Shown here piece after piece: positions 1-8,992 of a stretch of 64,000 bases of DNA. The stretch is taken from assembly GCA_934129885.1 (NCBI GenBank), contig CAKOWU010000004.1, positions 1 to 64,000 of the forward strand, read 5' to 3'. The notes under the pieces are model-generated. The model made no database searches, was not told the DNA's origin, and saw only the letters and a program-made list of their open reading frames with translations. Source of the stretch: an uncultured Bacilli bacterium (GTDB lineage Bacteria; Bacillota_I; Bacilli_A; RF39; UBA660). Made by a program: the position numbers and the translations under genes. Every line of letters starts with the position of its first letter. Positions within the stretch are counted from its first letter, which is position 1.

Positions 1-3000
1 AACAAATCAGTAATGGCGTGGTTTATTAATGACCCAGACAATGCAGGTATGTATAAGTTATATATAGGTGGTAATGGTGGAGTAATAGCCAATAGTAATG
101 CAAACTATTTGTTTGATAACCTTGATAAAACAACTTCGATGAATTTACAAAAATTAAATACATCAAGAGTAACAAATATGGAAGGTATGTTTAATGGTTG
201 CAGCAGTCTTACCAGTTTAGATTTAAGTAACTTTAATACAAGTAAAGTAACAAAAATGAGTGATATGTTTCGTTCTTGCAAAAGCCTCACTAGTTTAGAT
301 TTAAGTAATCTTGATACAAGTAATGTAACAAACATGAGTTGGATGTTTTCTTATTGCAGCAAACTCACCAGTTTAAACGTAAGTAACTTTAATACAAGTA
401 ATGTAACAGATATGAGTTATATGTTTTCTAGTTGTAGCAGTCTTACCAGTTTAAATGTAAGTAACTTTGATACAAACAAGGTAACGAATATGGCATCTAT
501 GTTTGATGGTTGTAGCAGTCTTACCAGTTTAAATGTAAGTAACTTTGATACAAGCCAGGTAACGAGTATGCATGGTATGTTTTCTGGTTGTAGCAGTCTT
601 ACCACCTTGGATTTAAGCTATTTTGATACAAGCAAGGTAACAAATATGGCATATATGTTTTCTGGTTGTAGTAAACTTACCACCCTTGATGTAAGCAATT
701 TTGATACAAGTAACGTAACAGATATGAGTTCTATGTTTTCTAGTTGTAGCAGTCTTACCAGTTTAAATGTAAGTAACTTTGATACAAACAAGGTAACGAA
801 TATGGCATCTATGTTTGATGGTTGTAGCAGTCTTACCAGTTTAAATGTAAGTAACTTTGATACAAGCCAGGTAACGAGTATGCATGGTATGTTTTCTGGT
901 TGTAGCAGTCTTACCACCTTGGATTTAAGCTATTTTGATACAAGCAAGGTAACAAATATGGCATATATGTTTTCTGATTGTAGTAAACTTACCACCCTTG
1001 ATGTAAGCAATTTTGATACAAGTAAGGTAAAGGATATGGAGTCTATGTTTTCTAGCTGTAGCAGTCTTACTAACTTAAAATTATGTTCATTTGATACATT
1101 CAATGTTACTTATATGAGACGAATGTTCCAATATACAAAAAAATTAACTAAAATTTATGTAGGTTCTAACTGGACAACTGAAAATGTTAAATATTCTTCA
1201 TATATGTTTAATAGCAGCGGAGTATCTTCTGTGACGCAGTCCAATAACTGTGAAATAGATGCTGAAGATATAAGCGTAAGTTTAAATACAACATCAACTA
1301 CCAATAGCATCACCGCAGTCGCAACTGCTTCTGCTGATAGTGGTATTGCTAAGTATGAGTTTAGTAAAGATGATGGCAAGACTTGGATTGATAACGGTAC
1401 AAGTAATGTTTATACATTTAGTAATTTAAAAAATGGTATATCCGTATCCGTAGATACCTTAAAAAATGATGTAGTAACAAGCGGCGATGGTTTATATACA
1501 GATAGTACCGAAACAGGCAGATATGTATATAGAGGAGCAAATCCCAATAACTATATAACATTAGGTACAGATATATATAGAATTATTTCAGTAGAATCAG
1601 ATGGAACGCTTAAGGTAATAAAAAATGTTAGTATAGGTAGAAAAGCATTTGATACTTCAAATGCTAGGTATTCTACTATAAGTACAGATTATTGTAATTC
1701 TTCAAGTGGTTGTAAAGCATGGGGAAGTAAAACAACTACACTTGATACCAATGGAAAAAATGTAACCCAAATGCCAAGAGCAGTCAATGGAACGCTTTAT
1801 AATCTTCCAGATTCAGAAGCAACATTAAATACATATTTAAATAATGATTGGTATAATAGTTTAAGTAGTAATGTTCAAAATATAGTAGTATCACATATGT
1901 TTAATGTAGGAGTAACGAAATATAATGAAACCAATTTATCAAATACAATAACACAAGAACAAACTTATAAATGGAAAGGTAAAGTAGGATTAATGAATCC
2001 AAGTGATTATGTAAAAGCCAGTACCAATTCCGCATGTACAAGTGTAAATGCATATTATGCTACATCATCATGTTATAAAAATAGTGATACGCATAACTGG
2101 ATTTACGCAGGACCTGCGGCAAAAAGTGCCTCATGGACAATCGCACCTTACTCCTCCCCCAGCGCTCACTCCGTGTCCTTTGTGGACAGTGGCGGCACCC
2201 TGACCGGCTACAGCGCTAATGGCAGTGACGGCGCGGCGCCAGTTCTCTATCTGTCATCTAATATCTCCCTTGAGGGAAAAGGAACTGTAGATAATCCATA
2301 TGCTATAGCAACAGGACAGTATGAAATAAAAACAAGAGTAACATCTAATATTGGGAAACAAGCTACATCTGATAGTGTAGGGACAACTTTAAAGTCTCTA
2401 ACAGTCCCTACATTTAGTGAGAAAACAACTAGTACAGGTAAAACAGTTACAATAACTTATCCGAGTGCCAGTGGTTTAACTAAACAATATCAAGTAAATG
2501 GGGGAACGTGGCAAACCGCATCAAGTACAACGCAAGCCGTGTCATTTACTGCTGATGGCACACTAGTTGCCAAAGTAACAGATGGTACAAATACAGTGAG
2601 CAGTAGTTATACTGTTGTGATAGATACCACAGCTCCTACAGTGAAATTTGGTACAAACGGAAGTACAACATGGAAGAAAAGTCAAAGTACAACAGTTACA
2701 GTTACTGATAATATAGCACTTAATACAAGTAGCTTAAAATATTTATGGAACCGAAGTACCACCAAGCCATCAGAAAGTAGTTTCACAGCCTCATTTACAA
2801 GTGGAAATACAATAACCAAAAATACTGGAACTGGAAATAATTGGTATTTATGGATTTTAGCAAAAGATAAAGCGGGCAATACAACAATTGTAAGATCAAA
2901 TGCATTTTATATTGATAATACAGCGCCAACTATAACTGCGAATAATAACAGTAGCAACAATTGGGTTAAATATGGTACTGGTGTAGTTATAAGTGGAAAG

Positions 3001-3570
3001 GTAAGTGACGCTAATTCTGGAATAAATAAATCCACTTTATATTATTCATATAATGGTAGTACACAAAAAGGTAATGATTGGGATACAAATAATGGAAGCA
3101 GTTATTCTGGAACGTGGTCTGCAAGCAGAGAGCAGCAAGTTTGGGTAAGAATTGCAGATAATGCAGGAAACTATTCCGCTTGGACAAATGCTGGTTGGGT
3201 TAAAATACTTAGTGCATATAAATCGGGTACATTATATGGAGACGAAGTTGGTCCTGGACCTTCATATTTTAGAACTGTATACCAATATAGAGAAGTTGAC
3301 AAGAATGATTCACAGGTTCATCTTCAGTGGAGATGTTATGTTGAAGTGACATCAGGAAATTTTTACGGAACAACGCTTGGAAATAATTGGTATGGAAACT
3401 TTAGTATATACGATGCAGGAACGTATGGTGATAGCGGATGGTGTGATTATGCAGACACATGGATAAGCTACGGATCTACAAAATCAGATAATTGTAATGC
3501 TAATTATAGTGGTAGTGATTACTATAACTCAACTGCGTCACTTAATTTTACACCAAGCAGAACAGGCTAA
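1..3570 (+). CDS. BspA-like leucine-rich surface protein with lectin-type and Ig-like regions (5'-truncated by window)
   Basis: The frame is open back to base 1, so the true start lies upstream and the ATG at 13 is internal. The first ~350 visible residues are about 13 units of a 26-residue BspA/DUF285-type repeat (pattern NFDTSKVTNMSYMFSGCSSL). Then comes a domain (about residues 500-775) beginning YRGANPNNYITLGTDIYRII and ending APVLYL, of the DUF6273/C-type-lectin-like kind. It shares the opening motif with the gene at 23558. The rest resembles bacterial Ig-like domains (DTTAPTVKF, DNTAPTITA). No sortase motif or membrane anchor is seen at the C-terminus. BspA proteins are typically secreted adhesins in gut and oral bacteria. 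Bases 2141-2250 are far richer in G+C than the rest of the gene. The family call is firm; the ligand is unknown. Confidence 0.85.
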   Translation, partial: NKSVMAWFINDPDNAGMYKLYIGGNGGVIANSNANYLFDNLDKTTSMNLQKLNTSRVTNMEGMFNGCSSLTSLDLSNFNTSKVTKMSDMFRSCKSLTSLDLSNLDTSNVTNMSWMFSYCSKLTSLNVSNFNTSNVTDMSYMFSSCSSLTSLNVSNFDTNKVTNMASMFDGCSSLTSLNVSNFDTSQVTSMHGMFSGCSSLTTLDLSYFDTSKVTNMAYMFSGCSKLTTLDVSNFDTSNVTDMSSMFSSCSSLTSLNVSNFDTNKVTNMASMFDGCSSLTSLNVSNFDTSQVTSMHGMFSGCSSLTTLDLSYFDTSKVTNMAYMFSDCSKLTTLDVSNFDTSKVKDMESMFSSCSSLTNLKLCSFDTFNVTYMRRMFQYTKKLTKIYVGSNWTTENVKYSSYMFNSSGVSSVTQSNNCEIDAEDISVSLNTTSTTNSITAVATASADSGIAKYEFSKDDGKTWIDNGTSNVYTFSNLKNGISVSVDTLKNDVVTSGDGLYTDSTETGRYVYRGANPNNYITLGTDIYRIISVESDGTLKVIKNVSIGRKAFDTSNARYSTISTDYCNSSSGCKAWGSKTTTLDTNGKNVTQMPRAVNGTLYNLPDSEATLNTYLNNDWYNSLSSNVQNIVVSHMFNVGVTKYNETNLSNTITQEQTYKWKGKVGLMNPSDYVKASTNSACTSVNAYYATSSCYKNSDTHNWIYAGPAAKSASWTIAPYSSPSAHSVSFVDSGGTLTGYSANGSDGAAPVLYLSSNISLEGKGTVDNPYAIATGQYEIKTRVTSNIGKQATSDSVGTTLKSLTVPTFSEKTTSTGKTVTITYPSASGLTKQYQVNGGTWQTASSTTQAVSFTADGTLVAKVTDGTNTVSSSYTVVIDTTAPTVKFGTNGSTTWKKSQSTTVTVTDNIALNTSSLKYLWNRSTTKPSESSFTASFTSGNTITKNTGTGNNWYLWILAKDKAGNTTIVRSNAFYIDNTAPTITANNNSSNNWVKYGTGVVISGKVSDANSGINKSTLYYSYNGSTQKGNDWDTNNGSSYSGTWSASREQQVWVRIADNAGNYSAWTNAGWVKILSAYKSGTLYGDEVGPGPSYFRTVYQYREVDKNDSQVHLQWRCYVEVTSGNFYGTTLGNNWYGNFSIYDAGTYGDSGWCDYADTWISYGSTKSDNCNANYSGSDYYNSTASLNFTPSRTG
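421..1044 (+). repeat. 312-bp near-perfect tandem duplication inside the BspA repeats
   Basis: Two adjacent copies, 421-732 and 733-1044, each encode four 26-residue BspA units. They are almost identical at nucleotide level through about 1024; one clear difference changes SGC to SDC. Such a fresh in-frame duplication indicates recent repeat-number change in the adhesin. Confidence 0.85.
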
Positions 3571-3638
3571 TGAAAACATGATGTCTTAATTCTTATAACT
3601 CCTAAAGAGAGTAATTAATATATATTAGTTACTCTAAT

Positions 3639-3686
3639 AGGGTTTATAAGTGATTCACTCACGCATAGGAACCGTCTTATAAACCC
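3639..3686. repeat. 12-bp inverted repeat downstream of BspA gene
   Basis: AGGGTTTATAAG at 3639-3650 is perfectly complementary to CTTATAAACCCT at 3675-3686, with a 24-base loop. It has no T tract and lies just before the likely terminator, so it could be an mRNA 3'-end stem or a binding site. Confidence 0.5.
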
Positions 3687-3687
3687 T

Positions 3688-3722
3688 AAACTATATTAGT
3701 AATTTGCTAGTATAGTTTTTTA
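3688..3722 (+). terminator. Rho-independent terminator after BspA gene
   Basis: A 12-bp stem (3688-3699 with 3707-3718, one G-U pair, 7-base loop) runs into a T-rich tail. It separates the surface protein from gpmI. Confidence 0.7.
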
Positions 3723-3817
3723 TTTAATATAAAAGTATTTAATCTATCTGTGTAGTTTCAAAAAAACTTTATTGATGTTTTTATTTATGTTATACTTTAT
3801 TATAGGAGAGTGATAAT

Positions 3818-5305
3818 ATGAGACCATTGCTTTTATGTATATTAGATGGTTTTGGAGAAAGAAATGAAACCAAAGGTAATGCTGTTAAAGAAGCATATAT
3901 GCCTAATTATAATTATTTAAAAAAAAACTATCCTTTTTCTTTACTAGACGCTAGCGGTGAGGCCGTTGGTCTTCCAAAAGGACAAATGGGTAATAGTGAA
4001 GTAGGACATTCTAACATTGGTGCCGGTAGAGTTTTATATGGACCTTTAATGAGAATAAATAATTCTATTAAAGATGGTAGTTTTTTTGCTAACAAAAATA
4101 TATTAGAAACTATAAAAAAGGCTAAAGACCATAAATTACACATCATGGGCTTGCTTAGTGATGGCGGAATACATTCGCATATTAACCACTTAATGGCTTT
4201 ACTTGATTTAGTTAAAAAACAAGATATTAAAGAAGTTTATATACATGCCTTTACCGATGGTAGAGACACATTACCTAACGTGAGTATTAAGTATTTAGAT
4301 AAATTACAAGATAAACTTAATAAACTAAAAATCGGTAAAATTGCTAGTATATCTGGAAGATACTATGCAATGGATAGAGATAATAGATGGGATAGAATAA
4401 AAAAAGTTTATGATGCTATAGTATGCGGTAACGCAAAAGAGTATAGTGATTACCATACAGTTATAGAAGAAAACTATTCTAAAGGAGTAACTGATGAATT
4501 TATAGTTCCTAGTTTACTCGATAAAAACGGTTTAATAGAAGATGGTGATTCTGTTATTATATTCAATTTTAGACCTGATAGGTTAAGAGAGATAGGTATG
4601 ACACTTACTAATAAAACGTTCAAAGAATTTGAAACAAAAAATATAGACATATCTTTACTTACTATGATGAACGTTAGTCATGACGTTAAATGCACAAATG
4701 CTTTTGAAGAGTTAAAAATTAACAATACCTTAGGTGAGTATTTAGCAACTTTAGGATATAAACAACTTAGAATTGCAGAGACTGAAAAATATGCCCATGT
4801 TACTTATTTCTTTGATGGGGGAGAAGAGAAAACTTTTAAAGGCGAAGAAAAAATTTTAATACCATCACCCCACGTAGCGACATATGATTTAAAACCAGAA
4901 ATGAGTGCATATATGATCACAGATAGACTTTTAAAAGAAATAGATAATTATGATTTTATATTAATTAATTTCGCCAATAGCGATATGGTAGGGCATACTG
5001 GCAACTACACTGCGACTGTGGAAGCACTAGAAGTGATAGATAAATGCATCGGCACTATATACAAAAAAGTATTAGAAAAAGATGGAATATTCATTTTAAC
5101 AGCCGATCATGGTAATAGTGATTATATGATTGATGATAAAGGAAATGCTGTGACTTCTCACTCTATTAGTAAAGTACCTTTTATAGTTACTTTAAATGAT
5201 ATAACACTTAAGAACGGTTCTTTGCCAGATATCGCACCTACAATACTTACTATATTAGGTGAAAAAATACCAGAAGAAATGACAGGAGACATACTTATAA
5301 AATGA
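3818..5305 (+). CDS. gpmI: 2,3-bisphosphoglycerate-independent phosphoglycerate mutase
   Basis: Glycolytic enzyme interconverting 3- and 2-phosphoglycerate in the cytosol, using two Mn ions and a phosphoserine intermediate. The 495-residue length is close to the family norm (~510). Visible motifs are the metal-binding DGFG at residue 10, GNSEVGHSNIG with the catalytic Ser at 60, FTDGRDT, SGRYYAMDRDNRWDR, NFRPDR and the metal-binding TADHGNSDYM near the C-terminus. The ATG follows an AGGAG ribosome site at 3804-3808, and an extended -10 (TGTTATACT, 3788-3796) lies just upstream, implying a very short leader. The TGA stop overlaps the next ATG (ATGA), so it is probably cotranslated with the glycerophosphodiesterase. 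Confidence 0.97.
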   Translation: MRPLLLCILDGFGERNETKGNAVKEAYMPNYNYLKKNYPFSLLDASGEAVGLPKGQMGNSEVGHSNIGAGRVLYGPLMRINNSIKDGSFFANKNILETIKKAKDHKLHIMGLLSDGGIHSHINHLMALLDLVKKQDIKEVYIHAFTDGRDTLPNVSIKYLDKLQDKLNKLKIGKIASISGRYYAMDRDNRWDRIKKVYDAIVCGNAKEYSDYHTVIEENYSKGVTDEFIVPSLLDKNGLIEDGDSVIIFNFRPDRLREIGMTLTNKTFKEFETKNIDISLLTMMNVSHDVKCTNAFEELKINNTLGEYLATLGYKQLRIAETEKYAHVTYFFDGGEEKTFKGEEKILIPSPHVATYDLKPEMSAYMITDRLLKEIDNYDFILINFANSDMVGHTGNYTATVEALEVIDKCIGTIYKKVLEKDGIFILTADHGNSDYMIDDKGNAVTSHSISKVPFIVTLNDITLKNGSLPDIAPTILTILGEKIPEEMTGDILIK

Positions 5306-6003
5306 GAAATATAGATTTTTTAAAAGAAAACTTAATCGCCCATAGAGGCTTATATGAAGATGGAATACCTGAAAATAGTATTTCATCTTTTGAAAGAGCC
5401 ATAAAATTCGGCTATATAGTAGAACTTGATATACATCTTTTAAAAGATAATAATATAGTAGTTTTCCATGATGATAATTTAAAAAGAATGTATGATAAGG
5501 ATATTGCCTTAAAAAATTCTACTTATGACGAATTAAAACGATATAATATTCCCTTGTTTAAAGATGTACTTGCACTAGTAAATGGGCAGGTGCCACTTAT
5601 CATTGAACTTAAGTGTGATAATGATATGGGTAAATTAGAAAACGAAGTTACTAAGTATTTAGATAATTATAATGGGAAATTTGCGGTTAAAAGTTTTGAT
5701 CCTAGGAGAATAAGATGGTTTAAAGTAAATAGGCCTAATTATATTAGAGGAGTACTATTTACAGATAGAGGAGATTATCCAGTATATTTAATTTATTTAT
5801 ATACGAGAATTTTAGTAAAGCCAGATTTTATATCAGTTCGTTATACTTGCCTAGATAAATGGTATATAAGAAGGTATAGAAAAAAGGTTCTTATTTTAAC
5901 TTGGGTTATTAGAAATAAAAAACTATATTCAAAACTTAAAAATAAAGCCGATAATTATATTGGTGAGGGCATGGATAAGTGGAATATTAATTTTATGCGT
6001 TAA
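5302..6003 (+). CDS. ugpQ: Glycerophosphodiester phosphodiesterase family protein
   Basis: Hydrolyses glycerophosphodiesters to glycerol 3-phosphate and an alcohol. The GDPD signature is clear: AHRGLYEDGIPENSISSF at the N-terminus (catalytic His, then Arg-Gly), VELDIHLLKDNNIVVFHDD (metal-binding Glu/Asp and second His), and PLIIELK. At 233 residues it is a typical single-domain cytosolic GDPD with no signal peptide. It overlaps gpmI by 4 bp. The pairing may simply reflect a shared promoter for carbon metabolism genes. Confidence 0.92.
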   Translation: MRNIDFLKENLIAHRGLYEDGIPENSISSFERAIKFGYIVELDIHLLKDNNIVVFHDDNLKRMYDKDIALKNSTYDELKRYNIPLFKDVLALVNGQVPLIIELKCDNDMGKLENEVTKYLDNYNGKFAVKSFDPRRIRWFKVNRPNYIRGVLFTDRGDYPVYLIYLYTRILVKPDFISVRYTCLDKWYIRRYRKKVLILTWVIRNKKLYSKLKNKADNYIGEGMDKWNINFMR

Positions 6004-6061
6004 TTATAATTCCAATATATATTTTATAAAAATAGTAAATATTTTCAAAAACTATGAATTT

Positions 6062-6083
6062 ATCCCAATTGGGGTATTTTTTT
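6062..6083 (+). terminator. Terminator after glycerophosphodiesterase gene
   Basis: A short stem (ATCCC / GGGGT, loop AATT) is directly followed by seven T residues. Confidence 0.6.
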
Positions 6084-6165
6084 GCGTTAATTTGCCCAAA
6101 TTCTTCTAAGGTAAATTTAGGTAAATTGTTCATGTTTTCTGCCAGAATTTAGGTAAAACATCACT

Positions 6166-6194
6166 TTGACATACTTCCATAAGTGTTGTATAGT
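6166..6194 (+). promoter_or_regulatory. Sigma-70-type promoter for the Rpn-like gene
   Basis: TTGACA (6166-6171), 17-bp spacer, TATAGT (6189-6194), about 55 bp before the ATG. Confidence 0.75.
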
Positions 6195-6250
6195 TTACTC
6201 ACTCGATCGAGCAAACCGTTTAAAAAGTCTATTAAAAGGAGGAAAAAATC

Positions 6251-7210
6251 ATGACTTTATTAAAAACTGAAAAGATAGAAAAACAAGAAATATCTAAATC
6301 AAAAACATCATCTAAAATCAAACCAAAAGGAGATAAAATTATTCCCGGTATATTTGACGGGTTATTTAAAGCGTTAATTCAAAGTAATGAATTTAGAAAA
6401 TGCCTTTATATTATACTAGTCACTTGTACTCATTTTACTATGAGCGAGGTAATAGACAAAATAAGATTTTTAAATACCGAACTCAAGAAAGAAAAGTACA
6501 AAGAGAAAGGTAAGATAACTGATATTTTAATCGATATTAGTGGGTATACCATAAATATCGAAGCAAATACTAGTGATACAAAGTCATTAAGACTTAAAAA
6601 TCATAATTATCACCATAAAATATCAACTGAACGATTTAGTACGGGCAGTGAGTTTGATGATAAGTATGTCTATCAACTTTCTTTTGAAAGTGTAAGAAAG
6701 TTTGATGATAGAATATATCTTACTTTCACTCTAAAAGACGAAGAAAGTAAATATTCTGACGAAGAAAATTTCAAAAGAGTTTATATTTGTATAGCCAAAG
6801 CAGCCGAAAAGTATTATAATAATATTGAGTTATCAAAGTTTGAAAAGATACTTGTTATGTTACAAAGTACAAGTAGAAAAGAACTTTTTAGACTTGCTGA
6901 AGGAGATGAAGATCTAATGGATATGGCAAAGAAGATAGATGATTTAAATACTGACGAAAATATTATTGGTTTGTATGATGAAGAAAAGATGAAACAGGCA
7001 ATGTATAATTTTGATATTAAAGAGGCAACAGCCAAGGGAAAAGAGGAAGGACTTGCTGAAGGAGAAAGCAAAGGTATTGCCATTGGAAAAGAACAAGGAG
7101 GTAATGAAAAAGCAATAACTATTGCCAAAAAACTTCTTGAAGACGGAATGGATATTTCAAAAGTTGCCAGTATAACTGGACTTAATGAAGACGATATTAC
7201 GAATTTGTAA
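6251..7210 (+). CDS. Rpn family PD-(D/E)XK nuclease / transposase-like protein
   Basis: 319 residues. It opens with a Lys-rich tail, then IIPGIFDGLFKALI, the entry motif of Rpn/PDDEXK transposase-type proteins. ITDILIDISGYTINIEANT supplies the Asp and Glu of a PD-(D/E)XK core; the usual E-x-K/Q is E-x-N here, so activity is uncertain. The C-terminal 60 residues carry the Gly/Glu/Lys-rich linker (EEGLAEGESKG) and a helix ending ITGLNEDDITNL, typical of this family. Known members such as RpnA promote RecA-independent recombination. Ribosome site GGAGG at 6239-6243. A decayed partial copy follows at 7271-7500, and a second family member sits at 45637. Confidence 0.75.
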   Translation: MTLLKTEKIEKQEISKSKTSSKIKPKGDKIIPGIFDGLFKALIQSNEFRKCLYIILVTCTHFTMSEVIDKIRFLNTELKKEKYKEKGKITDILIDISGYTINIEANTSDTKSLRLKNHNYHHKISTERFSTGSEFDDKYVYQLSFESVRKFDDRIYLTFTLKDEESKYSDEENFKRVYICIAKAAEKYYNNIELSKFEKILVMLQSTSRKELFRLAEGDEDLMDMAKKIDDLNTDENIIGLYDEEKMKQAMYNFDIKEATAKGKEEGLAEGESKGIAIGKEQGGNEKAITIAKKLLEDGMDISKVASITGLNEDDITNL

Positions 7211-7270
7211 TTATCGTTTTTTTCTAATAAACTAAAATTACGCATCTGTAATCTGTATATCATTATAAAG

Positions 7271-7500
7271 GTCTAAGAAAGTTTAGAAAGCGCAATAGCC
7301 AAGGCAGCCGAAAAGTATTATAATAATATCGAATTATCGAAGTTTGAAAAGATACTTGTTATGTTACAAAGTACAAGTAGAAAAGAACTTTTCGGGCTTG
7401 CTGAAGGAGATGAAGATCTAATGGCTATGGCAAAGAGGATATAATAAAGGTGGCAGAATTAGAAGAAGAGGATATCTTAAACTTGCAAAATAAAGATTAA
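7271..7500 (+). pseudogene. Decayed partial copy of the Rpn-like gene
   Basis: Bases 7295-7442 repeat 6791-6938 of the intact upstream gene with only a few changes (offset 504). The copy then hits in-frame stops. A separate piece, about 7447-7500, encodes a C-terminal tail (VAELEEEDILNLQNKD, then stop) equivalent to the end of a family member. The 5' two thirds are missing. No plausible start exists, so I read this as a fossil of a duplication or recombination. Confidence 0.75.
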
Positions 7501-7681
7501 AAAAGCAGAAGAACTACAAGTATAAAACTGGTGCTCTTTTCATTTTATATATAGAGTTCACTATATTTTCGTGTAGTTAAAAACAGAAGAGTATTATCAC
7601 TTATACTTATAAAAATTCAGGTTGCATTTAGTTTTACTTTTGACAAAATTTCATTAATGATTAACAATATAAGTTTTTCCT
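7501..7681. other. Non-coding stretch upstream of ftsA with a repeated 27-mer
   Basis: No credible ORF. Bases 7623-7649 match 34419-34445 upstream of rpoB in 26 of 27 positions. The rest is AT-rich spacer. Confidence 0.5.
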
Positions 7682-7710
7682 TTGATTTATTGGATAAAAT
7701 ATAGTATAAT
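7682..7710 (+). promoter_or_regulatory. Promoter of ftsA-ftsZ
   Basis: TTGATT (7682-7687), 17-bp spacer, TATAAT (7705-7710), 28 bp before the ftsA ATG. Confidence 0.75.
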
Positions 7711-7738
7711 TAAGTTGATACTGTAGGAGGATGATGAT

Positions 7739-8980
7739 ATGGAGCATGTATATGCTAGTATTGATATTGGTAGTGATGCAATAAAACTTGTTGTTTGTGA
7801 ACTATATAATGGCAATTTGAATTTACTAGCGGCATCTTCCGTACCATCAAATGGAATAAAAAAAGGATTGATTATAGATCCTGAACTTGCCAAAGAGTCA
7901 ATAAGCAAAGCCTTTGATGAGGTAAAAGCAATGCTTGGCTTCGAAGTAAAAGAAGTAATTGCTTCTGCTGCTTTATATAAAGTGGAATACAAAGTTGTAA
8001 AAAGTGATTGTGATGTTAAAGGTGATTTAATTACTGCTAGTGAAATTAATACTTTATATAAAAGAGCAGTTAGAGATAATCTAACCAATAATAAGGAGTT
8101 TGTTACCCTCTACCCAATTGACTTTATCATTAATGGTAAAAATAAAATGATAGATCCAAAAGGTTTCCCTGGAACAAAACTTTCTTCTAGATGGATGATG
8201 ATATCTCTTCCTAAAAAGAATTTATACTCTGTTGCCAGTATTTTAGAAGACTTAGGAATAGAAATTGTAGACATATCTGTTAGTAGTATCGGTAATTATT
8301 GCTTAAGTAAAAATGAAAAACATAGAGATGCAGTAGGCTTTATCATTGATATGGGCAGTGAGACTACAACTATAAGTCTATATAATAAAGGCGTCCCTAT
8401 CGCTTCCAAAGTCATTGGTATGGGCGGACGCGATATTGATTCTGACATCTCTTACATGTATAAAATAGACATAGATGAGGCAAAAAAAATAAAACACAGA
8501 TTTGTTAGATGTTCAAAGAAGTATATTAACCCTGATGATTATTATGAGATTACTAATGAAAAAGGCGAAGTAATCAAAATTAATCAGGTCGAGGTAAGTG
8601 AAATTGCTACGTCTAGAATGGAAGAGATAATTTCTTTAGTAAAAAATGAAATTAACCTCTTAACAAATAAGCCAATTCAGTATATAATATTAACTGGTGG
8701 TACCAGTAACCTTAAAGATTTAAACAAACTGGTATCTAGAATATTAAATTCTAAAACTGAAACAGAAAAGATTAAACTTATTGGTGTTAGGAATAACAAA
8801 TATTCAGTAGCCCTTGGTAACATTATTTATTTTACTGACAATTTGAAATTAAAGGGGCAAGATTTTACAATGCTAGAGAATGATGATATGGAAGTGTTGT
8901 CATCACCAGATAAGCATTTTGTAGACACTTCAAATGAGACAATGCTGGGTAAAGTGTTTGGATACTTTTTCGGCGAATAG
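7739..8980 (+). CDS. ftsA: Cell division protein FtsA
   Basis: Actin-like ATPase that tethers FtsZ filaments to the membrane at the division site. Actin-fold motifs are visible: phosphate-1 loop SIDIGSDAIKLVV at residues 4-16, phosphate-2 loop IDMGSETTTISLY near residue 202, GMGGRDID, and the adenosine loop ILTGGTSNL near residue 318. The last ~12 residues (MLGKVFGYFFGE) form the expected amphipathic membrane-targeting helix. Strong AGGAGG ribosome site at 7725-7730. ftsZ follows 12 bp later. Length 413 residues is normal. Confidence 0.95.
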   Translation: MEHVYASIDIGSDAIKLVVCELYNGNLNLLAASSVPSNGIKKGLIIDPELAKESISKAFDEVKAMLGFEVKEVIASAALYKVEYKVVKSDCDVKGDLITASEINTLYKRAVRDNLTNNKEFVTLYPIDFIINGKNKMIDPKGFPGTKLSSRWMMISLPKKNLYSVASILEDLGIEIVDISVSSIGNYCLSKNEKHRDAVGFIIDMGSETTTISLYNKGVPIASKVIGMGGRDIDSDISYMYKIDIDEAKKIKHRFVRCSKKYINPDDYYEITNEKGEVIKINQVEVSEIATSRMEEIISLVKNEINLLTNKPIQYIILTGGTSNLKDLNKLVSRILNSKTETEKIKLIGVRNNKYSVALGNIIYFTDNLKLKGQDFTMLENDDMEVLSSPDKHFVDTSNETMLGKVFGYFFGE

Positions 8981-8992
8981 GAGGATGGAATT

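Noticed and set aside
6814..7263. Long open frame on the minus strand opposite the Rpn-like gene
   Set aside because: It mirrors the coding strand's codon structure, has no ribosome site and a Ser/Ile-rich nonsense composition. The same applies to antisense frames over rpoB, rpoC, ftsA and the BspA repeats.
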